36,511 nucleotides of DNA from assembly GCA_010030205.1 (NCBI GenBank), contig RGQD01000010.1:1-36511 (forward strand). Reading direction: 5' to 3'. Positions 25,725-35,723 of this stretch are shown piece after piece; position 1 is the first letter of the stretch; each line of letters starts with the position of its first letter. Position numbers and translations under genes: made by a program. The notes beneath the pieces are model-generated. The model was given only the letters and a program-made list of their open reading frames with translations, had not been told where the DNA came from and ran no database searches. The stretch is from Betaproteobacteria bacterium. Its GTDB lineage: Bacteria; Pseudomonadota; Gammaproteobacteria; Burkholderiales; Burkholderiaceae_C.

Positions 25725-26766
25725 TTAGCGCCGGCCGAACATCATCTGCTGGGCCAGCGCCGATTTCAGCGCCGGCATCGCCTGCAGCGCCGCCAGCCCC
25801 AAGCCGCAGGCCGCCGGCAATCCAGGCCAGCGCCAGGTGAAGCTGCGGGCCAGAAAATCGGTGGCGGCGATCATGCCCCAGCGGTCCGGCCCGCGCGCCC
25901 ATTCGAGCCGTCGCAGCAGCGCGCCCAGGTCAGCAGGTTTGGCGTGGCGCAGCGCCTGCACCAGCTCGGCCGCGTCGCGCAAGCCCAGGTTCAGACCCTG
26001 CCCGGCCACCGGATGAAGGGTTTGCGCGGCGTTGCCGATGCGAACGATCGCGCCGTCGACCAGCTTGCGTTCGGCGTTCAGGCCGAGCGCAAAGCGCTTG
26101 AGCGGGGAGATCGCCAACACCTGTCCGGCTTGCTCGGGCAGCAATTGGTTCAACACCGCAATGCGTTGGGCGTCTGTCAAGGCTGCCACCGTGTCGCGGC
26201 CCGGGTCATCCTCGCTTGTCACGCACCAGACCATAGACGCGCGGGCTGCGCCATCGGCAGCAGCGCGCAGCGGCAACAGCGCCAACGGGCCCTCCCGGGT
26301 GAAGCGCTCGATCGCCAGCCCCGGCGTGGCGCTGGCCAGCGTGACCGTGCCGACCCAGGCGGTCTGGCGGTAGTCGTGGGTCACGGCTTTGCGAGCCTGA
26401 TCGGCAAACACACCGCCTTCAGCCACCACCGCCAAGTCGAAGCGCTCGGCGATGCCGGCGTCGACCTCAACGCCGGCATCGCCAGCGAGCTTGCGCACCT
26501 CGGCCACCGGTTGGCCAAAACGGCTGTGCAGTCGATGCGGCGAGCTCATTTCGGTGGCCTGCCAGGCCTGATGCAGGCAGCTGACCAGCGCGCCGTAGCT
26601 CAGCACCGCACCCAGCATGCTCACGCCCTCGTCCTTGGCCCGCATCGAACAGCGAGATGTCGGCATTGGGCAGCCATCGAGCCGCTTGCAGTGCCAGCGC
26701 CAAGCCGGCCGGGCCGGCACCGATCACCGCAATCTTCCAGGGGCTTGCGCCAGCTTGGGTCAACAC
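25725..26766 (-). pseudogene. UbiH/UbiF-family FAD-dependent monooxygenase, broken by internal deletion and frameshift
   Basis: An intact relative would have about 380-400 residues and hydroxylate a ring, as in ubiquinone synthesis. A GTG at 26764-26766 with a perfect AGGAGG five bases upstream starts the protein. The FAD-binding motif IAVIGAGPAGLALAL and DISLFDA follow. At base 26645 or so the sense jumps to the +1 frame, continuing RAKDEGVSMLGAVLSYGALV and running to 25725. The second part includes VVAEGGVFAD and the second FAD motif IGNAAQTLHPVAGQGLNLGLRD. About 60 residues between FDA and RAKDEG, including the conserved ALSxxS region, appear to be missing. Either a real pseudogene or an assembly error. 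It follows the MurU-like gene with 40 bases between. Confidence 0.85.
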
Positions 26767-26806
26767 AGCATCCTCCTGCGAAATTTCGGCGTCTGCATAC
26801 CTGGTC

Positions 26807-27532
26807 TCAGGCGCTGGCCGCCACAGGCCAGGCTGCGTTGAGTGCTGTGAGCTGGCCGGGGGTGCCCAGGTTGTGCCATGGGCCTGCCAGCTGTTCGCCA
26901 CCAAGCCGGCCCGCCTGCGCGCTGGCGAACAGCAGGGGTCCCAGCGCAGCGCGCTCGCCATTGGCAAGACCCGCCACCAGCGAGCCCCGAACCAGGGCCA
27001 GGTTGGCGTAAGTCATGGGCCTGGCCAGCGGCGCGTCCGCACGCCGTACCCGGTCGCCGTCCAGTGCAAAGTCGCCGGCAGCGTTGAAATCAGGGTTGGC
27101 CACCAGCCACAGGTGGGCATCGTCGCTGCCGCTGGCAAAGCGCTGCGCCCTAGCCGCATCGAAGCCGAAGCCGCGCGCGACGATGTCGCCAGACAGCAGC
27201 CAGAAGCAGTCGCCCAGCAGCGGCAGCGCTTTGCGGATGCCGCCCGCGGTCTCGAGCGCGCCGCCGTGGTCGCGGCCTTCCATCGAGTAATGCAGTCGCA
27301 GGCCCCAGCGGCTGCCGTCGCCCAGCGCAGCGGGAAACTGTTGCTCTAGCCAAGCGGTGTTGATCACCACCTCGCGTACACCTGCGGCCGCCAGCGCCAG
27401 CAGATGCCACTCGATGATCGGTTTGCCACCGACCTGCAGCAGCGGCTTGGGGGTCTGGTCGCTGAGCGGGCGCATGCGCTCGCCTCGACCCGCGGCCAGG
27501 ATCAGGGCTTTGAGCTGGGTTTGCGTTGGCAC
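26807..27532 (-). CDS. murU: N-acetylmuramate alpha-1-phosphate uridylyltransferase (MurU-like nucleotidyltransferase)
   Basis: 241 residues. MurU makes UDP-N-acetylmuramate in a cell-wall recycling shortcut in Pseudomonas and relatives. The nucleotidyltransferase signature LILAAGRGERMRPLSD is at residues 10-25, followed by TPKPLLQVGGKPIIEWHL. YSMEGRDHGGALETAGGI and LLSGDIVARGFGF (metal-binding Asp) follow. The protein ends with GPWHNLGTPGQLTALN, as in the family. The start is a GTG at 27530-27532, the only one that leaves the N-terminal motif whole. The gene looks intact, unlike its downstream neighbour. Other small sugar nucleotidyltransferases are possible. Confidence 0.82.
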   Translation of the reverse strand: MPTQTQLKALILAAGRGERMRPLSDQTPKPLLQVGGKPIIEWHLLALAAAGVREVVINTAWLEQQFPAALGDGSRWGLRLHYSMEGRDHGGALETAGGIRKALPLLGDCFWLLSGDIVARGFGFDAARAQRFASGSDDAHLWLVANPDFNAAGDFALDGDRVRRADAPLARPMTYANLALVRGSLVAGLANGERAALGPLLFASAQAGRLGGEQLAGPWHNLGTPGQLTALNAAWPVAASA

Positions 27533-27574
27533 CGTGCGAGTTTAGGCCGCGCGGCCCGCTGTCCAGGCAAGGCT

Positions 27575-28150
27575 TCATCCCAAGCCTATCGGCGCCGGGG
27601 CACTCATCACGATCTTGCGGAACAGCGGTGGGTACACATCGTCCGCCGCGTGGCCGGCCAGCGGATCACGGTTGGCGCCGAAAGCATCGTCTAACGCCGA
27701 GCAGTCGGCCTCGCTGAAATGCGTTCGTGCGGCGGGCAGCACTTCGTTTTCCTCGATCGCCATGTGGCTGAGGTAGTCGTCGACATAGCGGTCCATGGCC
27801 GCCACAAAGTCTTGCCGGCGTGGTTTGCCCAGCACTTCGTAGGCCAGCAGCGCATGTTCCAGCAAGCGGATCGAGGCCTCGCCGTGCTCGTGGTCGGCGT
27901 CGAGCCGGTCTAGCGTGGCGCCCAGTTGCGGGCAGCGCAGGCGCAGGCGCGGAAACAGCAGCGCGCTTTCCTTGGGATGGTGTTGCTTTTCGGGGAACTC
28001 ATCGACGTAAAACAGCATCGCCCGCAGCACGCCAACGTCGGGTGGATGCTTTGCGCGATGGGCCTGGGCCACCAGCAAGCTCATCGAGCGCAGCATCGCA
28101 GCCAGGGCTTGGTGTTCGTCGTGGATCACGCTCAGCGCGAGGTGTCGCAT
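27575..28150 (-). CDS. Hemerythrin-like (HHE domain) protein
   Basis: 191 residues, mainly helical. Histidine and acidic residues are spaced like iron ligands of the hemerythrin/HHE family: HDEH near residue 10, EKQHHPKES near 55, DHEHGE near 86 and YLSHMAIEENEVLP near 130. Such proteins bind a diiron centre and oxygen, or repair iron centres under stress. No signal peptide is visible. It lies upstream of murU on the same strand and diverges from tkt. The function in this organism is not evident. Confidence 0.85.
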   Translation of the reverse strand: MRHLALSVIHDEHQALAAMLRSMSLLVAQAHRAKHPPDVGVLRAMLFYVDEFPEKQHHPKESALLFPRLRLRCPQLGATLDRLDADHEHGEASIRLLEHALLAYEVLGKPRRQDFVAAMDRYVDDYLSHMAIEENEVLPAARTHFSEADCSALDDAFGANRDPLAGHAADDVYPPLFRKIVMSAPAPIGLG

Positions 28151-28343
28151 GGTCGGGGCGGTGGATGAAGACGGTCAGAGCGTGTTGCGGACAGCTCGAT
28201 TTGCTCTTGCGCAAGATCAAGACCAATGCATCGCTGCCGTTCAATCCCCTCGGCCTGCCCTGCCGGCCGCAGTGCCTGCAGCCGTTAAAATCTGCCGCTT
28301 TGCCGCCCTACCGATTCACTTCCAATGCCTCAGGGCACAGCGC

Positions 28344-30371
28344 ATGGCCACCTCGAAGAACCAAGACACCACCTTGATGGCCAACGCGGTCCGCGCGTTG
28401 GCAATGGACGCGGTCCAGCAGGCCAACTCTGGCCACCCTGGCGCACCCATGGGCATGGCCGAGATCGCGGTGGCGCTGTGGGGCCGGCATTTGTCGCACA
28501 ACCCGGCCAACCCGCAGTGGGAAAACCGCGACCGCTTCGTGCTGAGCAACGGCCATGCCTCGATGCTGGTCTACGCGCTGCTGCACCTGACCGGCTATGA
28601 CCTCGCGTTGTCAGAGCTGCGCAACTTCCGCAAGCTGCACAGCAAGACGCCAGGTCACCCCGAGGTCGGCGTGACGCCAGGCATCGAGACCACCACCGGG
28701 CCCTTGGGCCAGGGCCTGACCAACGCGGTGGGCATGGCGCTGGCTGAAAAACTGCTGGCGGCCGAGTTCAACCGCCCCGGCCACAACGTGGTCGACCATC
28801 GTACCTACGCTTTCATGGGCGACGGCTGCTTGATGGAGGGCATCAGCCACGAAGCCTGCTCGCTGGCCGGGGCCTGGAAGCTCAACAAGCTGGTCGCGCT
28901 CTACGACGACAACGGCATTTCGATCGACGGCCCGGTCAAGCCCTGGTATGTCGACGATGTGGCGAAGCGCTTTGAGGCCTATGGTTGGAACGTGATCGGC
29001 CCGCTTGACGGCCATGATGTGGCCGCGGTCGACGCTGCGCTGACCGAAGCCAGAGCCTCCGCGACCCAACCCACGCTGCTGATCTGCAAGACCACCATCG
29101 GCAAGGGTTCGCCCAACCGCGCCGGCACGGCCAAGGCCCACGGCGAGACCCTGGGTGAGCTGGAGATCAAGCTGACCCGCGAAGCGCTGGCTTGGCCGCA
29201 TGAGCCCTTCGTGATTCCCGAGGCCGCCTACGCCGCCTGGGATGGCAAGCGTGCCGGCGAGGCCGCGCAAGCGCGCTGGACCAAGGCTTTTTCCGCTTAC
29301 AAGGTCAAGTACCCGGCGCTGGCTGCCGAACTGGCGCGCCGCCTCAGCGGTGACCTGCCTGCCAGCTTTGCGCAAGAGGTGGTCGACGCGGCAGTGGCCG
29401 CCCACAGCGCTGCGCAGACGGTGGCGAGCCGCAAGTCCAGCCAGAACGCGCTCGAGGCCTTCACCGCTGCGCTGCCCGAGTTGCTCGGCGGGTCGGCCGA
29501 CCTGACCGGCTCCAACCTGACCAACACGGCGCACACCCCGTCGCTGCGTTTCGGCGGCGACGGCGCGAGCAATGGCGGGCGCCACATCAACTACGGCGTG
29601 CGCGAGTTCGGCATGGCAGCGATCATGAACGGCGTTGCGCTGCACGGCGGCTTCATCCCTTACGGCGGCACTTTCCTGACCTTCTCAGACTACAGCCGCA
29701 ACGCGATCCGGATGGCCGCGCTGATGAAGACCCGGGTGATCCATGTCTTCACCCACGACTCGATCGGGCTGGGCGAGGATGGCCCGACGCATCAAAGCGT
29801 CGAACATGCGGCCAGCCTGCGGCTGATCCCTGGGCTAGACGTCTGGCGCCCAGCCGACAGCGCCGAGACCACCGTGGCCTGGGGCGTGGCAATCCAGAGC
29901 CGGCAGCGGCCTAGCGCGTTGCTGCTGAGCCGGCAGAACCTGCCCTACCTGCCCAAGGCCGGCCTTGAGGACATCGCCAAAGGTGCTTACGTGCTGGCCG
30001 AGCCCAGCGAAGTCGGTCTGAACAAGAAGCCCCAGGCGGTGATCATCGCCACCGGCAGCGAGGTTGCGCTGGCGCTGCATGCCCAGGCGGCGCTGGCCAG
30101 CTTGAAGATCGCGGTGCGTGTCGTGTCGATGCCCAGCACCAGCGTGTTCGACCGCCAGAGCCCGGCCTACAAGACCAGCGTGTTGCCGGACAAGCTGCCG
30201 AGGGTCGCGATCGAGGCCGGCGTGACCGACGGCTGGTGGAAATATGGCTGCGCTGCCGTTCTCGGCATCGACAGCTATGGCGAGAGCGCGCCTGCGCCGC
30301 AGCTGTTCAAGCATTTCGGCCTGACTGCCGAAGACCTGGCCAATACCGTGCGGCAAGTCCTCGGCAAGTAG
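28344..30371 (+). CDS. tkt: Transketolase
   Basis: 675 residues, normal length. Transketolase moves two-carbon units between sugar phosphates in the pentose phosphate or Calvin pathways. The N-terminus ANAVRALAMDAVQQANSGHPG, the thiamine diphosphate motif (GDGCLMEGISHEACSLAG to YDDNGIS) and the catalytic Glu/His blocks are present: GVREFGMAAIMNG, and HDSIGLGEDGPTHQ with SVEHAASLRLIPG. I chose the ATG at 28344 (MATSKNQ). A TAAAAT at 28286-28291 could be a -10 element. gapA follows 57 bases later, a usual pairing in this order. Confidence 0.97.
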   Translation: MATSKNQDTTLMANAVRALAMDAVQQANSGHPGAPMGMAEIAVALWGRHLSHNPANPQWENRDRFVLSNGHASMLVYALLHLTGYDLALSELRNFRKLHSKTPGHPEVGVTPGIETTTGPLGQGLTNAVGMALAEKLLAAEFNRPGHNVVDHRTYAFMGDGCLMEGISHEACSLAGAWKLNKLVALYDDNGISIDGPVKPWYVDDVAKRFEAYGWNVIGPLDGHDVAAVDAALTEARASATQPTLLICKTTIGKGSPNRAGTAKAHGETLGELEIKLTREALAWPHEPFVIPEAAYAAWDGKRAGEAAQARWTKAFSAYKVKYPALAAELARRLSGDLPASFAQEVVDAAVAAHSAAQTVASRKSSQNALEAFTAALPELLGGSADLTGSNLTNTAHTPSLRFGGDGASNGGRHINYGVREFGMAAIMNGVALHGGFIPYGGTFLTFSDYSRNAIRMAALMKTRVIHVFTHDSIGLGEDGPTHQSVEHAASLRLIPGLDVWRPADSAETTVAWGVAIQSRQRPSALLLSRQNLPYLPKAGLEDIAKGAYVLAEPSEVGLNKKPQAVIIATGSEVALALHAQAALASLKIAVRVVSMPSTSVFDRQSPAYKTSVLPDKLPRVAIEAGVTDGWWKYGCAAVLGIDSYGESAPAPQLFKHFGLTAEDLANTVRQVLGK

Positions 30372-31424
<1,053 letters not shown>

Positions 31425-31497
31425 TCGTCTTGACAATCCCGGCATAGCATTCGGTTGTCGCCGGGGCTGCACCGGTCTTCAATAGGGTGCGCTGGCG

Positions 31498-34400
31498 ATG
31501 GCTTCGGGAACGATCAAACAGTTGGCTGTCGGGTGGCTGGCGCTGCTGCTGATCGCGTTGATGCCGGGCGCGGCATTCAGCGAGCGCGGGCCGGTGCCGC
31601 GCAGCGCCGCGCCGGTCGCAGAGGATCCCAGCAACGCGCGTGTGATCGTCAAGTTCCGTGCTGGTAGCGCGATGGCGCGGGCGGCCGTTGCCGCAGGTCG
31701 GACCCAGCATGCTGGTCCTCTGGGCAGGCGTCTGTCGCTGCCATTGACCGACGGTCGGCCGCTGGGTCCGCATACCCAGGGCTTGCACGGCAAGGGCCTG
31801 TCGTCGACGCAGCTCGCGGCACGGCTGGCGGCGCAACCCGATGTCGAGTGGGCGGTGGTCGACCAGCGCCGTCACATCCATGCGGTGCAGCCGAACGACC
31901 CCTATTACGCCGCCAACCAGACCGGCATCACGCCGCTGGTGGGCCAGTGGTACCTGCGGGCGCCCGACAACACCACGGTCTCGGCGATCAATGCGGAGGC
32001 AGCCTGGGCGGTGACGCTCGGTTCGCCCGCGATCACCGTCGCGGTGCTAGACACCGGCGTGCGCTTCGACCATCCTGACTTGGCTGGCAAGCTGTGGCCG
32101 GGCTACGATTTCGTCAGCGATGCCAAGACCGGTGCTGATGGCGGTGGTCGCGATGCCGACGCCAGCGATCCGGGTGACTGGACCACCTCGGCGGATGGTT
32201 GCGGCGGGCCGTCCCCCAGCAGCTGGCATGGCACCGAAACCGCCGGCCTGATCGGCGCGGCCACCGACAACGGCATCGGCATGGCCAGCGTCGGCCGCAA
32301 GGTGATGCTGTTGCCGGTGCGGGTACTCGGCAAATGCGGCGGCTACGACTCCGACATCCAGGCCGCGATGCTGTGGTCTGCCGGGCTGAGCAGCGACCCG
32401 GTGGTCAATCCGCACCCGGCCCAGGTCATCAACATGAGCCTGGGCTCGTCTGGCAGCTGCGGTCAGGGCTATCAATCCATCATGTCGCAGTTGGTGGCAG
32501 CCCGCGTCACGGTGGTCGTGGCTGCAGGCAACGAGACAGGCCTGGCCGTCAACACGCCGGCCAATTGCCCCGGGGCGATCGCGGTCGCCGGCTTGCGCCA
32601 TGCGGGCACCAAGGTCGGTTATTCCAGCATCGGGCCCGAGGTCGCGATCGCCGCGCCGGCAGGCAACTGTGTCAACACTGGCAGCGGGTCGGCGTGCCTG
32701 TATTCATTGCTGACCACCCGCAACGCCGGCACCAATTCGCCTGGCGCCAACAGCTACAGCGACAGCTACACCATCACGGTGGGCACCAGCTTTGCCGCGC
32801 CGCTGGTGGCTGGCACGGTGGCGCTGATGCTGTCGGTCGATCCGACGCTGACGTCGGCGCAGGTCAAGACCGTATTGCAAGCCACCGCGCGGCCGTTTCC
32901 GACCACCGGTGGCGCCGATGCCGCGGTGCAGGCTTGCAAAGCGCCCAGCAACACCGAGCAGCTCGAGTGTTACTGCACCACCAAGACCTGTGGCGCCGGC
33001 ATGCTGGATGCGGGCGCAGCGGTTGCGCGGGCTCAGGCCTCGCCCTTGCAGCCCACCGCAGTCATCGCGCTGGCCACCGCTGCGGCCACTGTTGGCGATC
33101 CGGTCACGCTCAACGGCAGCGCATCATCGGCGGCCGCTGGCCGCACGATCGCTGGCTTCCAGTGGGCCATCGCCAGCGGCGCCGGGCTGGCCAGCTTCAC
33201 CGGCGCGACCGACGGCAGCAGCGTCACGCTGGCGACCACGGCTGCAGGCACGGTGGTCATCAGCCTGACGGTCACCGACAGTGCTGGCGGCACGCGAACG
33301 GCGACCCAGTCGATCGATGTCGCGTCGGCGCCGGTGGCGTTGATTACGCCCACCAGCGTCAGCGCCACGGTGGGCGCGACCGTGGCGCTGAACGGCAGCG
33401 GCTCGTCCGCTGCCACCGGCCGCTCGATCGTCGCTTACCAATGGGCGATCGCCAGCGGTGCTGCGCTCGCCAATTTCAGCGGCGCGACCAACTCCAGCAG
33501 TGCGACGCTGGTCACCAGTGCTGCGGGTACGGTGGTGGTCAGCCTGACGGTGACCGACAGCGCGGGGGCGGTTCGCAGCGCCACGCAGACGATCAAGGTC
33601 GCAGCGGCGCCAACGGCGGCGATTGCGCTGCCTGCCGTGATACCCACTGCCGGGTCAGCGGTCTCGCTCAGCGGCGCTGCGTCATCGGCGGCTGCCGGCC
33701 GCACGATCATCGGCTACCAATGGGCGATCATCAGCGGCGCCAGTTTGGCGAGCTTCACCGGCGCGAGCAATGTCGCCACAGCGGTGTTGGCGACCAGCGC
33801 AACCGGCACGGTGGTCGTCAGCCTGACGGTCACCGACAGTGCTGGTGCGGTCCGCACCAGCACCCAATCCATCGATGTGGTGGCTGCGCCGACGGCCGCG
33901 ATCACCGTTTCAGCGACTGCGCCGGTGGCTGGCGCCAGCGTCACGCTGGACGCCGGCGCGTCGTCGGCGGGTGCAGGCCGCAGCATTGCGGCCTACCAAT
34001 GGACCATCGTCAGCGGTGGTGGATTGGCGAGTTTCAGGGGCCCGACAACGGGCAAGACCGTGACCTTGGCGACCACGTCGGCCGGCACCGTGGGGGTCAG
34101 CCTGACCGTGACCGACAGCGGGGGCGCGAGCAGCAGCGCCAGCCAGTCGATTTCGATCGTCGTGCCAGCACTGGTCCAGCAGGCCGTCAACCTTCAAGAT
34201 GCGATGGCGATCCTCAGACTGATTGTTGGCCTTGACGTGAACAGTGGTGGGCAGGGCGTCACGCCTTATCAGCTGTTTGCCGCCGACTTCGACGGCAACG
34301 GCAAGATCGAGTTGGCCGATGCGATCGGTGTTTTGAAGCGAGTCGTCGGACTGGAGTCACCGAGCCCCCAGTGGTTGTTCTTCAACGCCTCTGGCAGCGG

Positions 34401-34887
34401 GCCAGTCGTCGTCGACAAGCTCAATCCCGGCCAGACCCCTACGCTGAAGGCCGACGTCGGCAGTTCGGCGGCTGCCAATGTCGGACTGGTCGCCGTGCTG
34501 CGAGGCGATGTGGTGGGCAGCCAACTGAGTCATGCCTGGTCCTTGGACACGAGGCCTGCGGGCAGCGTTGCCGCGTTGAAGGACTCGACCGCAGCCATGG
34601 CGGTCTTGACGGTCGATCTGGTCGGCGACTATGGGCTGACGCTAAGCGTGACTGACACCAGTTCGAACAGTGCCAGCGCGACAGCCACATTGACGGCCGC
34701 AATCTCCAACACGGGGCCTTTGTCTAGCGCTGGACTTACCCGGAGCTTTGCGCTGGGCAGTGCCTCGACGGCGGATGCGCTCGGTGAGGTGGTCAATCCG
34801 CCGCCCAACGGCGGTGGCGCGCTGGGCCTGGGCTGGTTGATCGGGCTCGCTGCCGCAGTGGGCTTGCTGGCGCGGCGCCGCAGCTGA
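31498..34887 (+). CDS. Secreted subtilisin-like serine protease with four Ig/PKD-like repeats, dockerin-like module and GlyGly-CTERM tail
   Basis: 1129 residues. A signal peptide (about 1-28, LALLLIALMPGAAFS) is followed by an inhibitor-like propeptide (about 45-135). The S8 catalytic domain has Asp185 (VAVLDTGVRFDHPDL), His244 (SSWHGTETAGL), Asn345 (VAAGNETG) and Ser431 (GTSFAAPLVAG). Four 93-residue Ig/PKD-like repeats fill 519-890. A dockerin-like module has a 12-residue EF-hand loop DFDGNGKIELAD at 930-941. One more beta domain comes before the tail. The end is GGG at 1105-1107, a hydrophobic helix and RRRS, a GlyGly-CTERM sorting signal. The rhombosortase at 16688-17311 is the likely processing enzyme. 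Export and cell-surface release are inferred from that pairing. Confidence 0.93.
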   Translation: MASGTIKQLAVGWLALLLIALMPGAAFSERGPVPRSAAPVAEDPSNARVIVKFRAGSAMARAAVAAGRTQHAGPLGRRLSLPLTDGRPLGPHTQGLHGKGLSSTQLAARLAAQPDVEWAVVDQRRHIHAVQPNDPYYAANQTGITPLVGQWYLRAPDNTTVSAINAEAAWAVTLGSPAITVAVLDTGVRFDHPDLAGKLWPGYDFVSDAKTGADGGGRDADASDPGDWTTSADGCGGPSPSSWHGTETAGLIGAATDNGIGMASVGRKVMLLPVRVLGKCGGYDSDIQAAMLWSAGLSSDPVVNPHPAQVINMSLGSSGSCGQGYQSIMSQLVAARVTVVVAAGNETGLAVNTPANCPGAIAVAGLRHAGTKVGYSSIGPEVAIAAPAGNCVNTGSGSACLYSLLTTRNAGTNSPGANSYSDSYTITVGTSFAAPLVAGTVALMLSVDPTLTSAQVKTVLQATARPFPTTGGADAAVQACKAPSNTEQLECYCTTKTCGAGMLDAGAAVARAQASPLQPTAVIALATAAATVGDPVTLNGSASSAAAGRTIAGFQWAIASGAGLASFTGATDGSSVTLATTAAGTVVISLTVTDSAGGTRTATQSIDVASAPVALITPTSVSATVGATVALNGSGSSAATGRSIVAYQWAIASGAALANFSGATNSSSATLVTSAAGTVVVSLTVTDSAGAVRSATQTIKVAAAPTAAIALPAVIPTAGSAVSLSGAASSAAAGRTIIGYQWAIISGASLASFTGASNVATAVLATSATGTVVVSLTVTDSAGAVRTSTQSIDVVAAPTAAITVSATAPVAGASVTLDAGASSAGAGRSIAAYQWTIVSGGGLASFRGPTTGKTVTLATTSAGTVGVSLTVTDSGGASSSASQSISIVVPALVQQAVNLQDAMAILRLIVGLDVNSGGQGVTPYQLFAADFDGNGKIELADAIGVLKRVVGLESPSPQWLFFNASGSGPVVVDKLNPGQTPTLKADVGSSAAANVGLVAVLRGDVVGSQLSHAWSLDTRPAGSVAALKDSTAAMAVLTVDLVGDYGLTLSVTDTSSNSASATATLTAAISNTGPLSSAGLTRSFALGSASTADALGEVVNPPPNGGGALGLGWLIGLAAAVGLLARRRS
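33052..34167 (+). repeat. Four exact-length 279-bp tandem repeats in the subtilase gene
   Basis: The units are 33052-33330, 33331-33609, 33610-33888 and 33889-34167, each coding 93 residues that begin with Pro. Shared positions include a SSAxxGR(T/S)I turn, a QWxI strand and the GTVxxSLTVTDS motif near the end. No insertion or deletion separates the units, although many bases differ, with unit 4 the most divergent. This indicates duplication followed by point change. Confidence 0.88.
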
Positions 34888-34916
34888 CCGAGGTCTCGGC
34901 CCCTGGGGGCGCGCTT

Positions 34917-35723
34917 TCAGCGCTTGGCAGCGGACGATGGCGCAGCCGGCTTGGCTTGTGGAGAGGCAGTGTTGGTGTTCTCGGCGCTCGTCGCAGGCTT
35001 GCCTGCGTTGGATGCAGCGGCGGCATGGGCTGGCGACGCGCAATTCACGAAACCAGGCCCCACGGGCATCGGCAAGCCGGCCAGCCTCGCCCTTGTTGCA
35101 GCGTCAGGGGCGCCGAATCTGATCATGGTGTGGGCCGGGCGCAGCATGATGACTTTTGCGCTGGTCACGCCGCGCTGCATCAGCCAGGCCAGCGCGGCGT
35201 CGGCTGAGCGCTTGTCGTCGAAGCGACCCAGGTTCAATCCCGGCTGCAAGTCGGCGGCGTCGCTGATGGTCTCAGCCTCGACTTTGCGGCGCCTGAGCTC
35301 TTCGCGCTTGCGCTGCAAGGTTTCGGGATCGGTGTAGCGGCCCATGTAGACCATGAAAACGCCGCTGACCTCGTTCTTGCGGGTCTGCCAGCTGCCGGCC
35401 GTCACGCCGGCATCGCGCAGGGTTCGCTCGGCGGCATCGGCATCGGCATCGTTGAAGGGCCCGGCTTCCAGGCAGGCCGCTGCGGCAGCCTGGACAGCGG
35501 TCTCGGCTGCCGATGCGGCGGCGGCCGCCAGCGCCGCGCTCGCCGCCTGGGGCGACAGGATTTGCACCGCGCCCGGGTCAACTTGGCGCTGCAAGCGTTG
35601 GGGCTCGCGCTGCGCTTGTGCGCCCGTCGCGCCGTCGCTGAGCAGGTCGAACCCGCCGAGCAGCGTTGCCGACAGCAGCAGCACGTTGGCCAGCAGCAGA
35701 ACCAGCGCGACGATTCTCAACAC
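34917..35723 (-). CDS. SPOR-domain protein
   Basis: 268 residues. An N-terminal membrane helix (IVALVLLLANVLLLSATLLGG) is followed by a linker very rich in Ala. A SPOR-like domain lies at about residues 85-165 (CLEAGPFNDADADAAERTL, VFMVYMGRYTDPETLQRKRE, GLNLGRFDDKRSADAALAWL). SPOR domains bind peptidoglycan stripped of stem peptides, often at division sites. The C-terminal 40 residues are low-complexity Ala/Ser/Pro. The start is a GTG at 35723, overlapping the birA stop by 7 bases, so coupling with birA is likely. The exact role is not known. Confidence 0.82.
   Translation of the reverse strand: MLRIVALVLLLANVLLLSATLLGGFDLLSDGATGAQAQREPQRLQRQVDPGAVQILSPQAASAALAAAAASAAETAVQAAAAACLEAGPFNDADADAAERTLRDAGVTAGSWQTRKNEVSGVFMVYMGRYTDPETLQRKREELRRRKVEAETISDAADLQPGLNLGRFDDKRSADAALAWLMQRGVTSAKVIMLRPAHTMIRFGAPDAATRARLAGLPMPVGPGFVNCASPAHAAAASNAGKPATSAENTNTASPQAKPAAPSSAAKR

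Noticed and set aside
28611-29645. Open frame of 344 codons antisense to tkt
   Set aside because: Its composition follows from tkt codon use; no domain or start signals.
31430-31435. TTGACA as a -35 box for the subtilase gene
   Set aside because: No -10-like hexamer lies 16-18 bases downstream (GGTTGT at that position).
32199-34235. Open frame of 678 codons in another frame of the subtilase gene
   Set aside because: Repetitive Arg/Gln/His text that follows from the 279-bp repeats; the subtilase frame has signal peptide, catalytic residues and a sorting tail.
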